Shown here one piece after another: positions 1 to 6,346 of a DNA stretch of 64,000 nt. The stretch covers positions 1-64,000 of the IMG/VR virus record IMGVR_UViG_3300032053_000009; one strand, written 5' to 3'. Under the pieces are notes generated by a model. That model was given only the letters and a program-made list of their open reading frames with translations, searched no databases and was not told the origin of the DNA. Within the stretch, counting starts at the first letter, position 1. Each line of letters begins with the position of its first letter. Source of the stretch: a virus. The position numbers and the translations under genes are program-made.

Positions 1-642
1 TGGAACAGATTGCCGAAATCCAGATAACATTGATTCAGCCAATTCCCTCATCTGCGGATGTGCTGCGGGCGCCGTCCGCAATCGAAAAAAATGACGCCAC
101 TCACGAAGATTTGCCGTCATAACGATTTCAGTTTTAAGCGAATTGGGCAAAACCGCCCTGGCTTCCTGCGGAGTCGAACCAAACCTCAACATCTCCAAAT
201 AATGTTTCTCTGCGTCTTGACAGGCTTTCAACCACTCATAATAAGAATGATTCATTGGTATCTTGTTCTGACTTGGCCAATCTCCATCAAATTCCTCTTG
301 AGCATGATAAGCATAAAACCACACAGGCAAAATAAACGTCACCTGATTTCCAAACCTATCGCTGGCGTAATTGCAATACCGTGTAGATTCCTGACTGTAC
401 GAAGCGATCCGATGACGCACCAATTCGTGAGTGACGCCACGATCTGTAACAATGCGCACCGAGGCATTGCCATGTTCCAGAACTGACTCATGCCCTCTCG
501 CAATAATTAACCGAATAAAATTTTCTGTATCAACCTTCTCTTCTGACTTATAGCAGGTACGCCCTGCCGATTCAATTGAGCGAAGCAAATCCGCTCCAAC
601 CACAGGAACATGAAATGACCACGACTGCTTAATAATTTTCAT
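1..642 (-). CDS. thyX: FAD-dependent thymidylate synthase ThyX, truncated at window edge
   Basis: ThyX makes dTMP from dUMP using methylene-tetrahydrofolate, FAD and NADPH, supplying thymidylate for phage DNA synthesis. The reading frame is open to position 1, so the C-terminus is outside the window and about 214 residues are visible. It shows the family signature RHRIASYSQESTR (residues 76-88, the ThyX RHRxxS motif that binds FAD/dUMP), an upstream HESVLEH segment (51-57) and a later LREWRHFFRLR segment typical of the C-terminal half. The ATG at 642 follows a purine-rich AAAGGGCG site, and it overlaps the stop of the preceding small ORF (ATGA). The family assignment is firm; nothing looks broken in the visible part. 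Confidence 0.95.
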   Translation of the reverse strand, partial: MKIIKQSWSFHVPVVGADLLRSIESAGRTCYKSEEKVDTENFIRLIIARGHESVLEHGNASVRIVTDRGVTHELVRHRIASYSQESTRYCNYASDRFGNQVTFILPVWFYAYHAQEEFDGDWPSQNKIPMNHSYYEWLKACQDAEKHYLEMLRFGSTPQEARAVLPNSLKTEIVMTANLREWRHFFRLRTAPAAHPQMRELAESMLSGFRQSVP

Positions 643-806
643 ATCGCCCTTTCCTTATTGCGCCTGCGCCTACCTTGAACAACATCACAAGCCAACGAAC
701 CGACAACCACCATACATATCAACAGCCACAGCGCCCCCAGCAGCCACCAAATCCACCATACCAAGAACTCCAACAACAGAATCAGATGACCAAAAAGCAG
801 CCTCAC
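639..806 (-). CDS. small hydrophobic membrane protein, hypothetical
   Basis: A 55-codon frame between the zinc-ribbon gene and thyX. It is proposed to start at a GTG overlapping the upstream stop (GTGA) and it ends overlapping the thyX start (ATGA), so it looks translationally coupled to both. The product is almost wholly hydrophobic (L, V, W, I-rich), enough for one long or two short membrane segments. It ends in a basic tail with four consecutive arginines, giving a predicted cytoplasmic C-terminus. No homologue is recognised. A longer frame extends upstream to 890 but would overlap the zinc-ribbon gene. Confidence 0.45.
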   Translation of the reverse strand: MRLLFGHLILLLEFLVWWIWWLLGALWLLICMVVVGSLACDVVQGRRRRNKERAI

Positions 807-1063
807 CAATTCCCATTCACCGTATCGGCTTCGCCGAAACAACAAGGACCGCACTGCCCAGTGCCTGACACAACCGGACTCGCCCCACACGTTTCACATT
901 TACCATCATCGGTCGGTGTCTCTAATATTCTACACTTGTCACACAAAGCCGCCGTCACAATTGGCTGGCTATATTCAACATCCTGCCCACACTCAGCACA
1001 CGAATAGACGTAAAGCGTGCTGCCGTCTTTAACTATTATCTTTGGCTGCTTGCTCTCGCTCAT
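803..1063 (-). CDS. small double zinc-ribbon protein
   Basis: 86 residues with four CxxC pairs at about residues 22/25, 41/44, 56/59 and 71/74, enough ligands for two zinc ribbons. Such proteins in phages often bind nucleic acid or other proteins, but the sequence gives no specific role. It starts 3 bp after the upstream HAD-phosphatase stop, within the same leftward transcription unit. The start codon sits in a recurring GAGCGAGAGC sequence seen ahead of many genes here. Confidence 0.75.
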   Translation of the reverse strand: MSESKQPKIIVKDGSTLYVYSCAECGQDVEYSQPIVTAALCDKCRILETPTDDGKCETCGASPVVSGTGQCGPCCFGEADTVNGNW

Positions 1064-1066
1064 AAC

Positions 1067-1528
1067 TTACCCTTTTGGTCGCTTGAACTCTTCCCACGCA
1101 TAGCATTGGAGGCACGTCAACCCTTCCTGACGCCACGCATCCACGACTCGCTGACGATCATCAACAACAAAAAGAATTTTCTCTGTTCCAAATTCCTTCA
1201 ACCACGCCATCTTCAGGTCATCATCCGGCGTGTAATCTTTTTTGCCTCTAAGCAAATAAAGTCGGTCGTAATTAACACCATGTTTAGCTAGCCATGTCTT
1301 CGTAAGACCCCGTATTGACTCAGGCCGAGCGCTCACCAGCAAAACCCTGTACCCAAAATCATGAATAGCATTGACAAGAATCTTGCACCAAACATGAAGC
1401 CCATCGTCCGCCGCCAATTTATAAAACAGATCCCAGTCCGGTTTTGGCTGACGCACTAAGTAAAGACGGTGCTCAAGATCAGTCAACGTCCCGTCCAGAT
1501 CGCACACGACATATTTGGCTTCGCTCAT
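1067..1528 (-). CDS. HAD-superfamily phosphatase, polynucleotide kinase 3'-phosphatase-like
   Basis: 153 residues with the HAD motifs in order: motif I DLDGTLTD (about 10-17, nucleophile Asp plus the second Asp), motif II in LLVSARPES (about 63-71), a Lys in the DDDLK segment, and the acidic motif FVVDDR (about 120-125). The spacing and the R-P-x-S element are like the phosphatase domain of T4 PseT/Pnkp, which removes 3' phosphates from nucleic acid ends during repair. There is no kinase P-loop, so only the phosphatase half is present. It overlaps the upstream ORF by 4 bp (ATGA). HAD membership is firm; the 3'-phosphatase role is inferred. Confidence 0.85.
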   Translation of the reverse strand: MSEAKYVVCDLDGTLTDLEHRLYLVRQPKPDWDLFYKLAADDGLHVWCKILVNAIHDFGYRVLLVSARPESIRGLTKTWLAKHGVNYDRLYLLRGKKDYTPDDDLKMAWLKEFGTEKILFVVDDRQRVVDAWRQEGLTCLQCYAWEEFKRPKG

Positions 1529-1722
1529 GGCTTATTCTCCAAATGTTCAGCGATGGTTTTCATGGATTCAGCAATGGACACAACAGCTTCAACAAGCTCA
1601 TAGAATTTGCGATCCATTTCAGAGAAGGAAAGAGGCGGGTCGATGACAACACCACACGAGCAAATGCCCGTGTGATCATCAATGGTGTGACCTTGGTGAT
1701 CTCGTAAATCTACGTCGCTCAC
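1525..1722 (-). CDS. hypothetical protein
   Basis: 65 residues, not recognised. The N-terminal half contains D/H-rich sequence and a CSC cluster (ICSCGVV); the C-terminal half looks helical and amphipathic. The start is GTG, preceded by AGGAGCAAGAGC, a good ribosome site that belongs to the recurring GAGCxAGAGC leader family. Its stop overlaps the HAD gene start. Confidence 0.6.
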   Translation of the reverse strand: MSDVDLRDHQGHTIDDHTGICSCGVVIDPPLSFSEMDRKFYELVEAVVSIAESMKTIAEHLENKP

Positions 1723-1732
1723 GCTCTTGCTC

Positions 1733-2032
1733 CTATCTATTGCTTGCTACCGACTTAATCCCGTCCCGCACATTCCGTTGCTCTGCCGCTCGAATCGAAC
1801 GCTTGGTTCCGAGGTACATCTTCTGCTCCTGAAACTTCTGCCGAACCCGACGAACCGACTCGGACTGCGGGCACTCTTCCATAAACACTCGCTTCTGCTC
1901 GGCGTCCAACACCAAACCACAGCGCTCCCAAACTTCCAGAAGCAACAGCTTATCGTTGTCTCGTGCTTCATGATTGTCTTTAAGAATACTCTCAACCGTC
2001 AACGTCACGTTGTGCATCTCTTTTATGCCCAT
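1733..2032 (-). CDS. hypothetical protein
   Basis: 99 residues, rich in E, R and K, predicted mostly helical, with two cysteines and no recognisable motif. The ATG at 2032 follows AAGGAGTACATC, a clear Shine-Dalgarno site. An overlapping alternative frame (1747-1995) is rejected as a shadow. It lies between two leftward genes in an unbroken operon. Confidence 0.65.
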   Translation of the reverse strand: MGIKEMHNVTLTVESILKDNHEARDNDKLLLLEVWERCGLVLDAEQKRVFMEECPQSESVRRVRQKFQEQKMYLGTKRSIRAAEQRNVRDGIKSVASNR

Positions 2033-2055
2033 GATGTACTCCTTTTCAGATTTCT

Positions 2056-2175
2056 TTATTTCTTCACACTCCCTGGCTTCTTGTAAGCTCTTTTGTTGTC
2101 GGGAGTTTTGTTAATAGTCGTTTCCCAATCTCGAATACGAGATTGCAGCTTCTTCAACTTATTTTTGTGCTTCAT
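2056..2175 (-). CDS. 39-residue basic protein
   Basis: Starts ATG at 2175, inside the last 17 bp of the upstream exonuclease gene, and ends TAA at 2056. The product is very basic (MKHKNKLKKLQSR...) with the tail KKPGSVKK. It has no zinc ligands and no membrane segment. It fits exactly between two genes of the operon, which supports it as a real small gene. Function is unknown; a nucleic-acid-binding role is possible from charge alone. Confidence 0.5.
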   Translation of the reverse strand: MKHKNKLKKLQSRIRDWETTINKTPDNKRAYKKPGSVKK

Positions 2176-2764
2176 GAGTTTGTAGCTCACCTTCCTTTAT
2201 TGGCTGAGCGCCCAAACGGATCTTCTGAATCAACCACTTGTAACCAGCGGCGCACGCCAACGCATCATCAAGAGCACTATGGTCGCCACGCTGATAGTCG
2301 GCGCCCCAATGACCGCTCGTAGCCGCCAAGCTGTCCAGGCTGCACTTCGTCAAACCCAGCTTCAACGCCTCATTCACAGCCGCAAACGTCGCCATCGAAC
2401 AATGCCAGCGGTACGAAAATCCAAGTTTGATCTTGGTCAGCTCCATAGCGTCATCCATAAATTTCTGGTCAAACCCAGCGTTGTGAGCCAGCGCTTGCGC
2501 AGCAAATGGGACAAAATCGTGCAGGCGTTTCATCGCCCGAAGAAGATCAATGGCGCCATTGGCTTCCCACTTCTCCGGCGTATACCCATTCACCTTGGCT
2601 GCCTGAGCTTCCACAGTCCGTGACGGGTGAGGCTTGATATAAATATGAAGCTGACCATCTGGAAGAGGGTTGAAATCGTTATCGAGCTTGATCGCCGCCA
2701 CCGACAGCAGCGCATTGACGCCCGCCTTGACTCCACCTGTTTCCGTGTCTATCGCTATCAACAT
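2159..2764 (-). CDS. DnaQ-like 3'-5' exonuclease (DEDDh)
   Basis: 201 residues with the DEDDh exonuclease motifs: ExoI IDTETGG (about 5-11), ExoII HNAGFD (about 94-99), ExoIII-like DHSALDDA near residue 160. These coordinate two metal ions and hydrolyse DNA or RNA from the 3' end. The size fits a stand-alone exonuclease (RNase T/DnaQ epsilon type), and no polymerase domain is fused. The likely role is proofreading, repair or nucleotide recycling. The ATG at 2764 follows AGGAGGTCAAT. A 200-bp gap upstream contains a hairpin. Confidence 0.88.
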   Translation of the reverse strand: MLIAIDTETGGVKAGVNALLSVAAIKLDNDFNPLPDGQLHIYIKPHPSRTVEAQAAKVNGYTPEKWEANGAIDLLRAMKRLHDFVPFAAQALAHNAGFDQKFMDDAMELTKIKLGFSYRWHCSMATFAAVNEALKLGLTKCSLDSLAATSGHWGADYQRGDHSALDDALACAAGYKWLIQKIRLGAQPIKEGELQTHEAQK

Positions 2765-2964
2765 ATTGACCTCCTATTAAATTAATGCGGATGGTGGTAA
2801 ACCAGAACTCCGACTCAGGTAGCTCATTTACCCCGTTACGTTTGCCCGCTTTGACCATCCGCAAATCGGTGCGGAGGCGAGCTGTTTAGACCCGCTCTCT
2901 CGGCCTGCCTCATCGCCTGGTTGCGTTACGCCGCAGGCGACCCCTTAGCCTGTCTCTTTCCCGC
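2765..2964 (-). other. intergenic gap with stable hairpin
   Basis: 200 bp without a credible gene between a zinc protein and the exonuclease. The inverted repeat TCGCCTG...CAGGCGA at about 2914-2941 has an inner GCG/CGC pairing and could be an attenuator or processing site for the leftward transcript. There is no T-tract, so a simple Rho-independent terminator is unlikely. Confidence 0.4.
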
Positions 2965-3288
2965 TCAATCCTTTTTCGGCCACAAAGAACGCCACTCATT
3001 AACATTCACATCTGGATATTCAGTAAAAACATACGAGCATCCTTCATGGTAAACAATCCTCATCACCACCCGATGCTTACACTCGCCAACAAACTGAACA
3101 CATAAACAATCTTCTTCTGTATCCACATCCTCGGTACGAAGTTGCTCAACAGCCGTTTCTGAGCTATCAATAGTCGTAACACTATGTTCATTAAAAAATA
3201 ATACACTTTCGGGATGTAAATTATTCGCTCCGCATTTTGGACACACAATCCGAGAATTGTTTTCAAGTTTTATTTCTCCAATCTTCAT
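2965..3288 (-). CDS. hypothetical zinc-ribbon protein
   Basis: 107 residues. An N-terminal CPKC (about 16-19) and a later CLC...C..H group could form one zinc site; an acidic stretch (TEDVDTEEDC) lies between. The family is not recognised. The ATG at 3288 is preceded by TAGGAGGTTGTT, a consensus ribosome site. It lies 9 bp downstream of the preceding small gene in the same operon. Confidence 0.7.
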   Translation of the reverse strand: MKIGEIKLENNSRIVCPKCGANNLHPESVLFFNEHSVTTIDSSETAVEQLRTEDVDTEEDCLCVQFVGECKHRVVMRIVYHEGCSYVFTEYPDVNVNEWRSLWPKKD

Positions 3289-3297
3289 AACAACCTC

Positions 3298-3510
3298 CTA
3301 TCCCTTTCCCGCTTTGAAATCTGCGCACACCACTTGCAAAAACGTACCCCCACTCCGTGCCACGGAAGAGGTCACAAAACGAAATGACACCACAACAGCC
3401 GCCCAGAAATAACGCCTGGACGTTCGCTGCTGACCTTTCACCATAGCGCAGTGCTTAAAATGAACGCACTCGCTTTTGTGACATCGAAAACGCCTGTACA
3501 TGACATTCAT
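3298..3510 (-). CDS. small Cys-containing basic protein
   Basis: 70 residues starting at ATG 3510 (GGAG about 7 bases upstream); a TTG two codons further upstream is less likely. The N-terminal half has CHKSEC and a following H..C, a possible single zinc knuckle, followed by a basic and aromatic region. It follows a structured, pseudoknot-containing leader, so its translation may be RNA-regulated. The family is not recognised. Confidence 0.55.
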   Translation of the reverse strand: MNVMYRRFRCHKSECVHFKHCAMVKGQQRTSRRYFWAAVVVSFRFVTSSVARSGGTFLQVVCADFKAGKG

Positions 3511-3530
3511 GCTCAATCTCCATAATTAGA

Positions 3531-3890
3531 GGCTCCTGGCCTGACTCTTGGCGTGTATTGCCTTGGTCTCGTCGCAGGACAGTATTAACCATAGCAGGAG
3601 CCAAATATTAACGGGAGTCAGGGTACGAAGACCCCAAGCCGCCTCATGAAACAACGAGCCGATGATGCTCCATCCCGCAAAAGCCCGTGGTTGGTTTCAC
3701 CTTTGCAGAGGTAACGCACCCCAAGAAGAGGCGACAAGCCTCAACACGCTGCAACGCCACACGAGCTTAAAAATTATGCGAACTGGCCGGATGAGTTAAT
3801 TATTCTCATTTTCGCAGGCTGTCCAGCACTTTACACCTGCCCAATGGAGACGTAGGCTACTTACTGGCACTCCAAAATTTCACCCGTTCG
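3531..3890 (-). ncRNA. structured non-coding region with pseudoknot (candidate RNA)
   Basis: About 360 bp between cspA and the next gene, with no credible ORF. Two perfect 8-bp helices interleave: 3531-3538 with 3595-3602 (GGCTCCTG/CAGGAGCC) and 3540-3547 with 3615-3622 (CCTGACTC/GAGTCAGG), the geometry of an H-type pseudoknot. There are further hairpins on the minus strand: GAGGC...GCCTC near 3735, a UUCG-type loop near 3630, and TGCGAA...TTCGCA around an ATGAG/CTCAT stem (3776-3817) followed by TTTTT, which may terminate the cspA transcript. It resembles a regulatory leader or small RNA. tmRNA and RNase P RNA were considered and not supported. Confidence 0.5.
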
Positions 3891-3898
3891 CTTAAAAC

Positions 3899-4105
3899 TT
3901 ACGCTACTCCGACTTTGACATTGATCGCTTTTTCGCCTTTGGCGCTCGGCTGTACTTCAAACTCCACGGCATCGCCTTCGTGAAGCTCCTTATATCCATC
4001 ACCCTGCACTGCCGAGTAATGAACGAACACATCCCCAGACCCATCGCCTTTGGTGATGAACCCGTACCCTTTTTGGTTGTTGAACCATTTGACTTTACCC
4101 TTCAT
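3899..4105 (-). CDS. cold-shock-domain protein, CspA family
   Basis: 68 residues, the standard size of CspA-type OB-fold proteins that bind single-stranded RNA or DNA and melt RNA structure. RNP1 is KGYGFI and RNP2 is VFVHYSA, with the conserved KWFN entry near the N-terminus. The frame is open further upstream, but the ATG at 4105 is chosen because the family begins there and GGGGAG precedes it; it overlaps the upstream stop (ATGA). Being next to structured RNA elements and the Ro60 gene, an RNA-chaperone role is plausible. Confidence 0.95.
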   Translation of the reverse strand: MKGKVKWFNNQKGYGFITKGDGSGDVFVHYSAVQGDGYKELHEGDAVEFEVQPSAKGEKAINVKVGVA

Positions 4106-4422
4106 TGTGTCTCCCCTTGTTGTGCTTTTTGAACGGCACCATAGTCGTCTTCCAACGCTTTCAGACACCGTTTTATAATGTCGATATTCTCTTGCGTGTT
4201 CCCACGCAGAACACAATAAAACCCGATCCTCTCAAGACCGCCCATACTAATACGGTTGACCCCAAGAGGATCGGGTGTTTCGTAAATGATCTTAACTTCG
4301 TTTTGCACGACGCTTCCCGTTATAAGAGATCCGAACACGAGTCGTAACAACAACCTGAATCTCATTATCATAGTTGTTTGTGATTTCACCGAATTGACTA
4401 TGTAACTTTGACCTCGGCGCAA
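4102..4422 (-). CDS. hypothetical protein
   Basis: Up to 106 residues; an internal start at about residue 18 (MIMRFRLLL...) would give an 89-residue product with a hydrophobic N-terminal stretch. Neither start has a strong ribosome site. The C-terminal half looks globular (a [12 protein letters not shown] segment and a helical [16 protein letters not shown] segment). The stop overlaps the cspA start, so the two are translationally coupled. Function unknown. Confidence 0.5.
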   Translation of the reverse strand: MRRGQSYIVNSVKSQTTMIMRFRLLLRLVFGSLITGSVVQNEVKIIYETPDPLGVNRISMGGLERIGFYCVLRGNTQENIDIIKRCLKALEDDYGAVQKAQQGETQ

Positions 4423-4460
4423 TAAACGCCTTAAATATTGGTTCTGTCTTATAACGATGC

Positions 4461-5765
4461 TTAACCTTCATAAGCCTTGATGTAATCGACGACAGCCTCA
4501 CTGAACCCATCGACGTGTGTCCACGCTCCGTACCCAACTCCGTTCTGGTTGCTGGCCACGTTAATGACATACGCCTTTTTAGACACCGGATCAGCCACGG
4601 TCGTGTGCGACTGCTCATCAGTGATGATAATAAGCCGATCATGTTCCGTCCGGTTAGCCAAGTTCACAGCTCCGCCAATGTCAGTCCCGCCATGCTCTTG
4701 AGACTTCTCAATAGCGTCTCGAAGCGCAAACCCATGACGAGCCGGAACGAGTTTGTTGCTTTGCGAGAACGTATAGACAGTCACATTCTCAGCGACCTCA
4801 CGAAGCAAGATCGCCAGTCCGCAAGCGGCATCAATGCGAGTCAGCTCCGACTTGTCTGACAGCTTATAGTCCATGCTTCCAGACACGTCGATCATAAGCA
4901 ACGTCTTCCCCGCCAACTTGTCAGCGGCAGCAAGACACTTCAACATCGCTTTCTCAAGCTCCGGCTCCCACTGCGGCGCATACCGAGCCGCTGCAATGAA
5001 GCGATATGGCAGCACTCGCTCGATCTTGATGTCGTTCAATGCTGACCGAACCGCATCCTCGCTCACCTTGGCGTCATTCATATTCCGCAAATTCCGCAGC
5101 AACGCCAGGGCGCCCAGGCTCTTTTCCTTAATCAGCCGCTCCCAGGTCTCTTTCTTGTTTTTGCCAGCCGACAGCGCCACTTCCCACGTGTCCGGCGCCG
5201 CCAGCTTGCCGTCAATAAGCTGTTTCCAGACCTGAGCTTGCTCTGCATCCTTTGGCTTGGCATGGCAAAGGAACAGCACGTCACGCAGCTTCACAGCGCC
5301 GTCACGGTTGTACTTGGCCAGATTGTAAGAGCTGAACTTTGGAAACGCCAGCGCCAGTCCTTTCTTAACTTGGTTGGATAACTTCTCCCGCCCATCCTTC
5401 CAATAAATAGCCAGAAACTCAGCCAGCTCATCCGCCCGCTGAATCACTTGCTCAAGCGTCTTCGCCACCAGCTTTTTGTGCTCCGGCAGCTTCGCCATGT
5501 GGCGAACGATCCAGAGAGGAACATGACGCAGCTTCATCTTCTCACGAGCCTCAACAGCGATGGCGGCCACGATTTCTGGGGCAACATCCGCCACGCCATC
5601 CGCAATCCGGCTGGCAATGTCCTCGCCCTCTTCGTAGAACTCCTTTTCAAAGAGAAGGCAAGCCATGACAGATCGCCGGAGCTGAAGTTCAGGGTTGATA
5701 CGCTTCGCCCGTGCGCCTTCGTGAGTTTTGATCGGCTTTGTTTTCATGCTGACATTCGTTTTCAT
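4461..5765 (-). CDS. rsr: Ro60/Rsr-type TROVE-domain RNA-binding protein
   Basis: 434 residues. The N-terminal two thirds (about 25-260) is the HEAT-like TROVE ring that in Ro60 proteins binds Y RNAs and the ends of misfolded RNAs. The C-terminal third (about 270-430) is a von Willebrand A fold with the MIDAS motif LMIDVSGSMD near residue 290 and a downstream GGTDIGGA segment. It is shorter than typical bacterial Rsr (roughly 500-540 residues) but contains both domains. AAGGAGGCAAC precedes the ATG. Directly upstream on the same strand lies an array of Y-RNA-like elements, which strongly supports a working ribonucleoprotein. Known roles of bacterial Ro60 are in RNA decay with PNPase and in stress; the phage role is unknown. 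Confidence 0.93.
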   Translation of the reverse strand: MKTNVSMKTKPIKTHEGARAKRINPELQLRRSVMACLLFEKEFYEEGEDIASRIADGVADVAPEIVAAIAVEAREKMKLRHVPLWIVRHMAKLPEHKKLVAKTLEQVIQRADELAEFLAIYWKDGREKLSNQVKKGLALAFPKFSSYNLAKYNRDGAVKLRDVLFLCHAKPKDAEQAQVWKQLIDGKLAAPDTWEVALSAGKNKKETWERLIKEKSLGALALLRNLRNMNDAKVSEDAVRSALNDIKIERVLPYRFIAAARYAPQWEPELEKAMLKCLAAADKLAGKTLLMIDVSGSMDYKLSDKSELTRIDAACGLAILLREVAENVTVYTFSQSNKLVPARHGFALRDAIEKSQEHGGTDIGGAVNLANRTEHDRLIIITDEQSHTTVADPVSKKAYVINVASNQNGVGYGAWTHVDGFSEAVVDYIKAYEG

Positions 5766-5850
5766 GTTGCCTCCTTATGAACTAAAACGTTTGGCCAATA
5801 GAGATCACTTGCTCCGAGTAGCCAGGAAACCCAGTGGGTGCCTTTGCCGA

Positions 5851-5978
5851 CCGCTCGCTTTCGCAAGCGGCTAATGGTATTCGTGTGACCCCGAAGGGTC
5901 GCCATTCTTTTTGGTGTGATTGACCGAAGTCAATCGTCGCAATGAAGTAACTCGAACCGTCGCTACTATTGACCAAAA
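5851..5978 (-). ncRNA. additional hairpin array between Y RNAs and rsr
   Basis: Between the second tRNA-like Y RNA and rsr the minus strand carries a 7-bp closing helix TTTTGGT/ACCAAAA (5972-5978 with 5909-5915) around a GAGTTACTTC element like that of the upstream Y RNAs. It also carries two C(UUCG)G hairpins, at 5918-5935 and 5887-5900, and a GNRA-capped hairpin at 5851-5870. It lacks the conserved GYTTGTT strand of the other copies, so it may be a decayed Y RNA, a processing signal or the rsr leader. It contains no credible ORF. Confidence 0.45.
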
Positions 5979-5981
5979 TTC

Positions 5982-6118
5982 GCCGAGAGAACAAACGAAC
6001 AGAGTGTCTTTTATGCTGACGCTCTACCGCTGAGCTACTGCCGCAAATGCGGCAGGTTGGGAATCGAACCCCACGGCCTACAGCTCCTATGAAGTATCTC
6101 TGCTCTACACTACTCGGC
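5982..6118 (-). ncRNA. Y RNA with tRNA-like domain (YrlA-like), copy 2
   Basis: 137 nt. Ends pair (GCCGAG 6118-6113 with CTCGGC 5987-5982). After an asymmetric internal loop whose 3' side is TTCGTTTGTTCT, an inner CAGAG/CTCTG helix follows. The apical part mimics a tRNA in permuted order: T arm GTGGGG-TTCGATT-CCCAAC (6074-6056), acceptor-like stem CTGCCGC/GCGGCAG (6055-6049 with 6044-6038) closed by the loop ATTT, then TA and the D arm GCTC-AGCGGTA-GAGC (6035-6021). This is the architecture known for bacterial YrlA RNAs, where the base stem binds Ro60. There is no anticodon arm and no free 3' end at the acceptor stem, so it is not a tRNA gene. Confidence 0.85.
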
Positions 6119-6127
6119 TTGAAATCT

Positions 6128-6272
6128 AAGAATGGTACGGTAACAAGCGACAAGAGATATTATTGCGCTCTACCATTGAGCTACCCTGGCTTGTGCCAGG
6201 GGGTTGGAATCGAACCAGCCGTCTCACCATTAGCAGTGGAAGTAACTCTCATCTTCGACACGTACCATTCTT
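6128..6272 (-). ncRNA. Y RNA with tRNA-like domain (YrlA-like), copy 1
   Basis: 145 nt. A perfect 12-bp base helix (AAGAATGGTACG 6272-6261 with 6139-6128) is followed by an internal loop (5' TGTCGAA; 3' GCTTGTTAC) and an inner helix GATGAGAG/CTCTTGTC (6253-6246 with 6156-6149). Apically there are a T arm GGCTGG-TTCGATT-CCAACC (6220-6202), an acceptor-like stem CCCTGGC/GCCAGGG closed by ACAA (6201-6184), and a D arm GCTC-AATGGTA-GAGC (6181-6167). The base stem with its internal loop is the expected Ro60 contact and the apical part a tRNA mimic. Both helices and loops match copy 2 in layout but differ in sequence, so pairing is conserved by covariation. Confidence 0.87.
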
Positions 6273-6275
6273 GAA

Positions 6276-6342
6276 GCGGGCGGAACAAACGATCAAGGTC
6301 TTTTTCATCAGATAGAAGTAACCATGATCTTCACCAGCCCAC
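6276..6342 (-). ncRNA. minimal Y-RNA-like stem-loop
   Basis: 67 nt. Base pairing GTGGGC/GCCCGC (6342-6337 with 6281-6276), an internal loop with 5' TGGTGAA and 3' GTTTGTT, an inner helix GATCA/TGATC (6329-6325 with 6295-6291), and an apical loop containing TTACTTC. The loop motifs match the two neighbouring Y RNAs (GYTTGTT on the 3' strand, GAAGAT on the 5' strand, TTACTTC above the inner helix). No tRNA-like module is present. Inferred to be a short Ro60-binding RNA or a Y RNA that lost its effector domain. Confidence 0.65.
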
Positions 6343-6346
6343 AAAT

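Noticed and set aside
58-486. Plus-strand ORF of 142 codons
   Set aside because: It is antisense to thyX, whose motif is unmistakable on the other strand.
3531-3890. tmRNA or RNase P RNA
   Set aside because: Pseudoknots and a tag-like reading frame exist, but no T arm, no paired tRNA-like ends and none of the conserved RNase P core motifs were found.
5782-6153. Minus-strand ORF of 123 codons upstream of rsr
   Set aside because: It runs through Y RNA helices and a hairpin array; composition is not protein-like and there is no start signal.
6021-6220. Two tRNA genes on the minus strand
   Set aside because: Perfect T and D arms are present, but the T arm comes before the acceptor stem and the D arm after it, the acceptor stem is closed by a 4-nt loop, and no anticodon arm joins them. 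This is the Y RNA (YrlA) layout.
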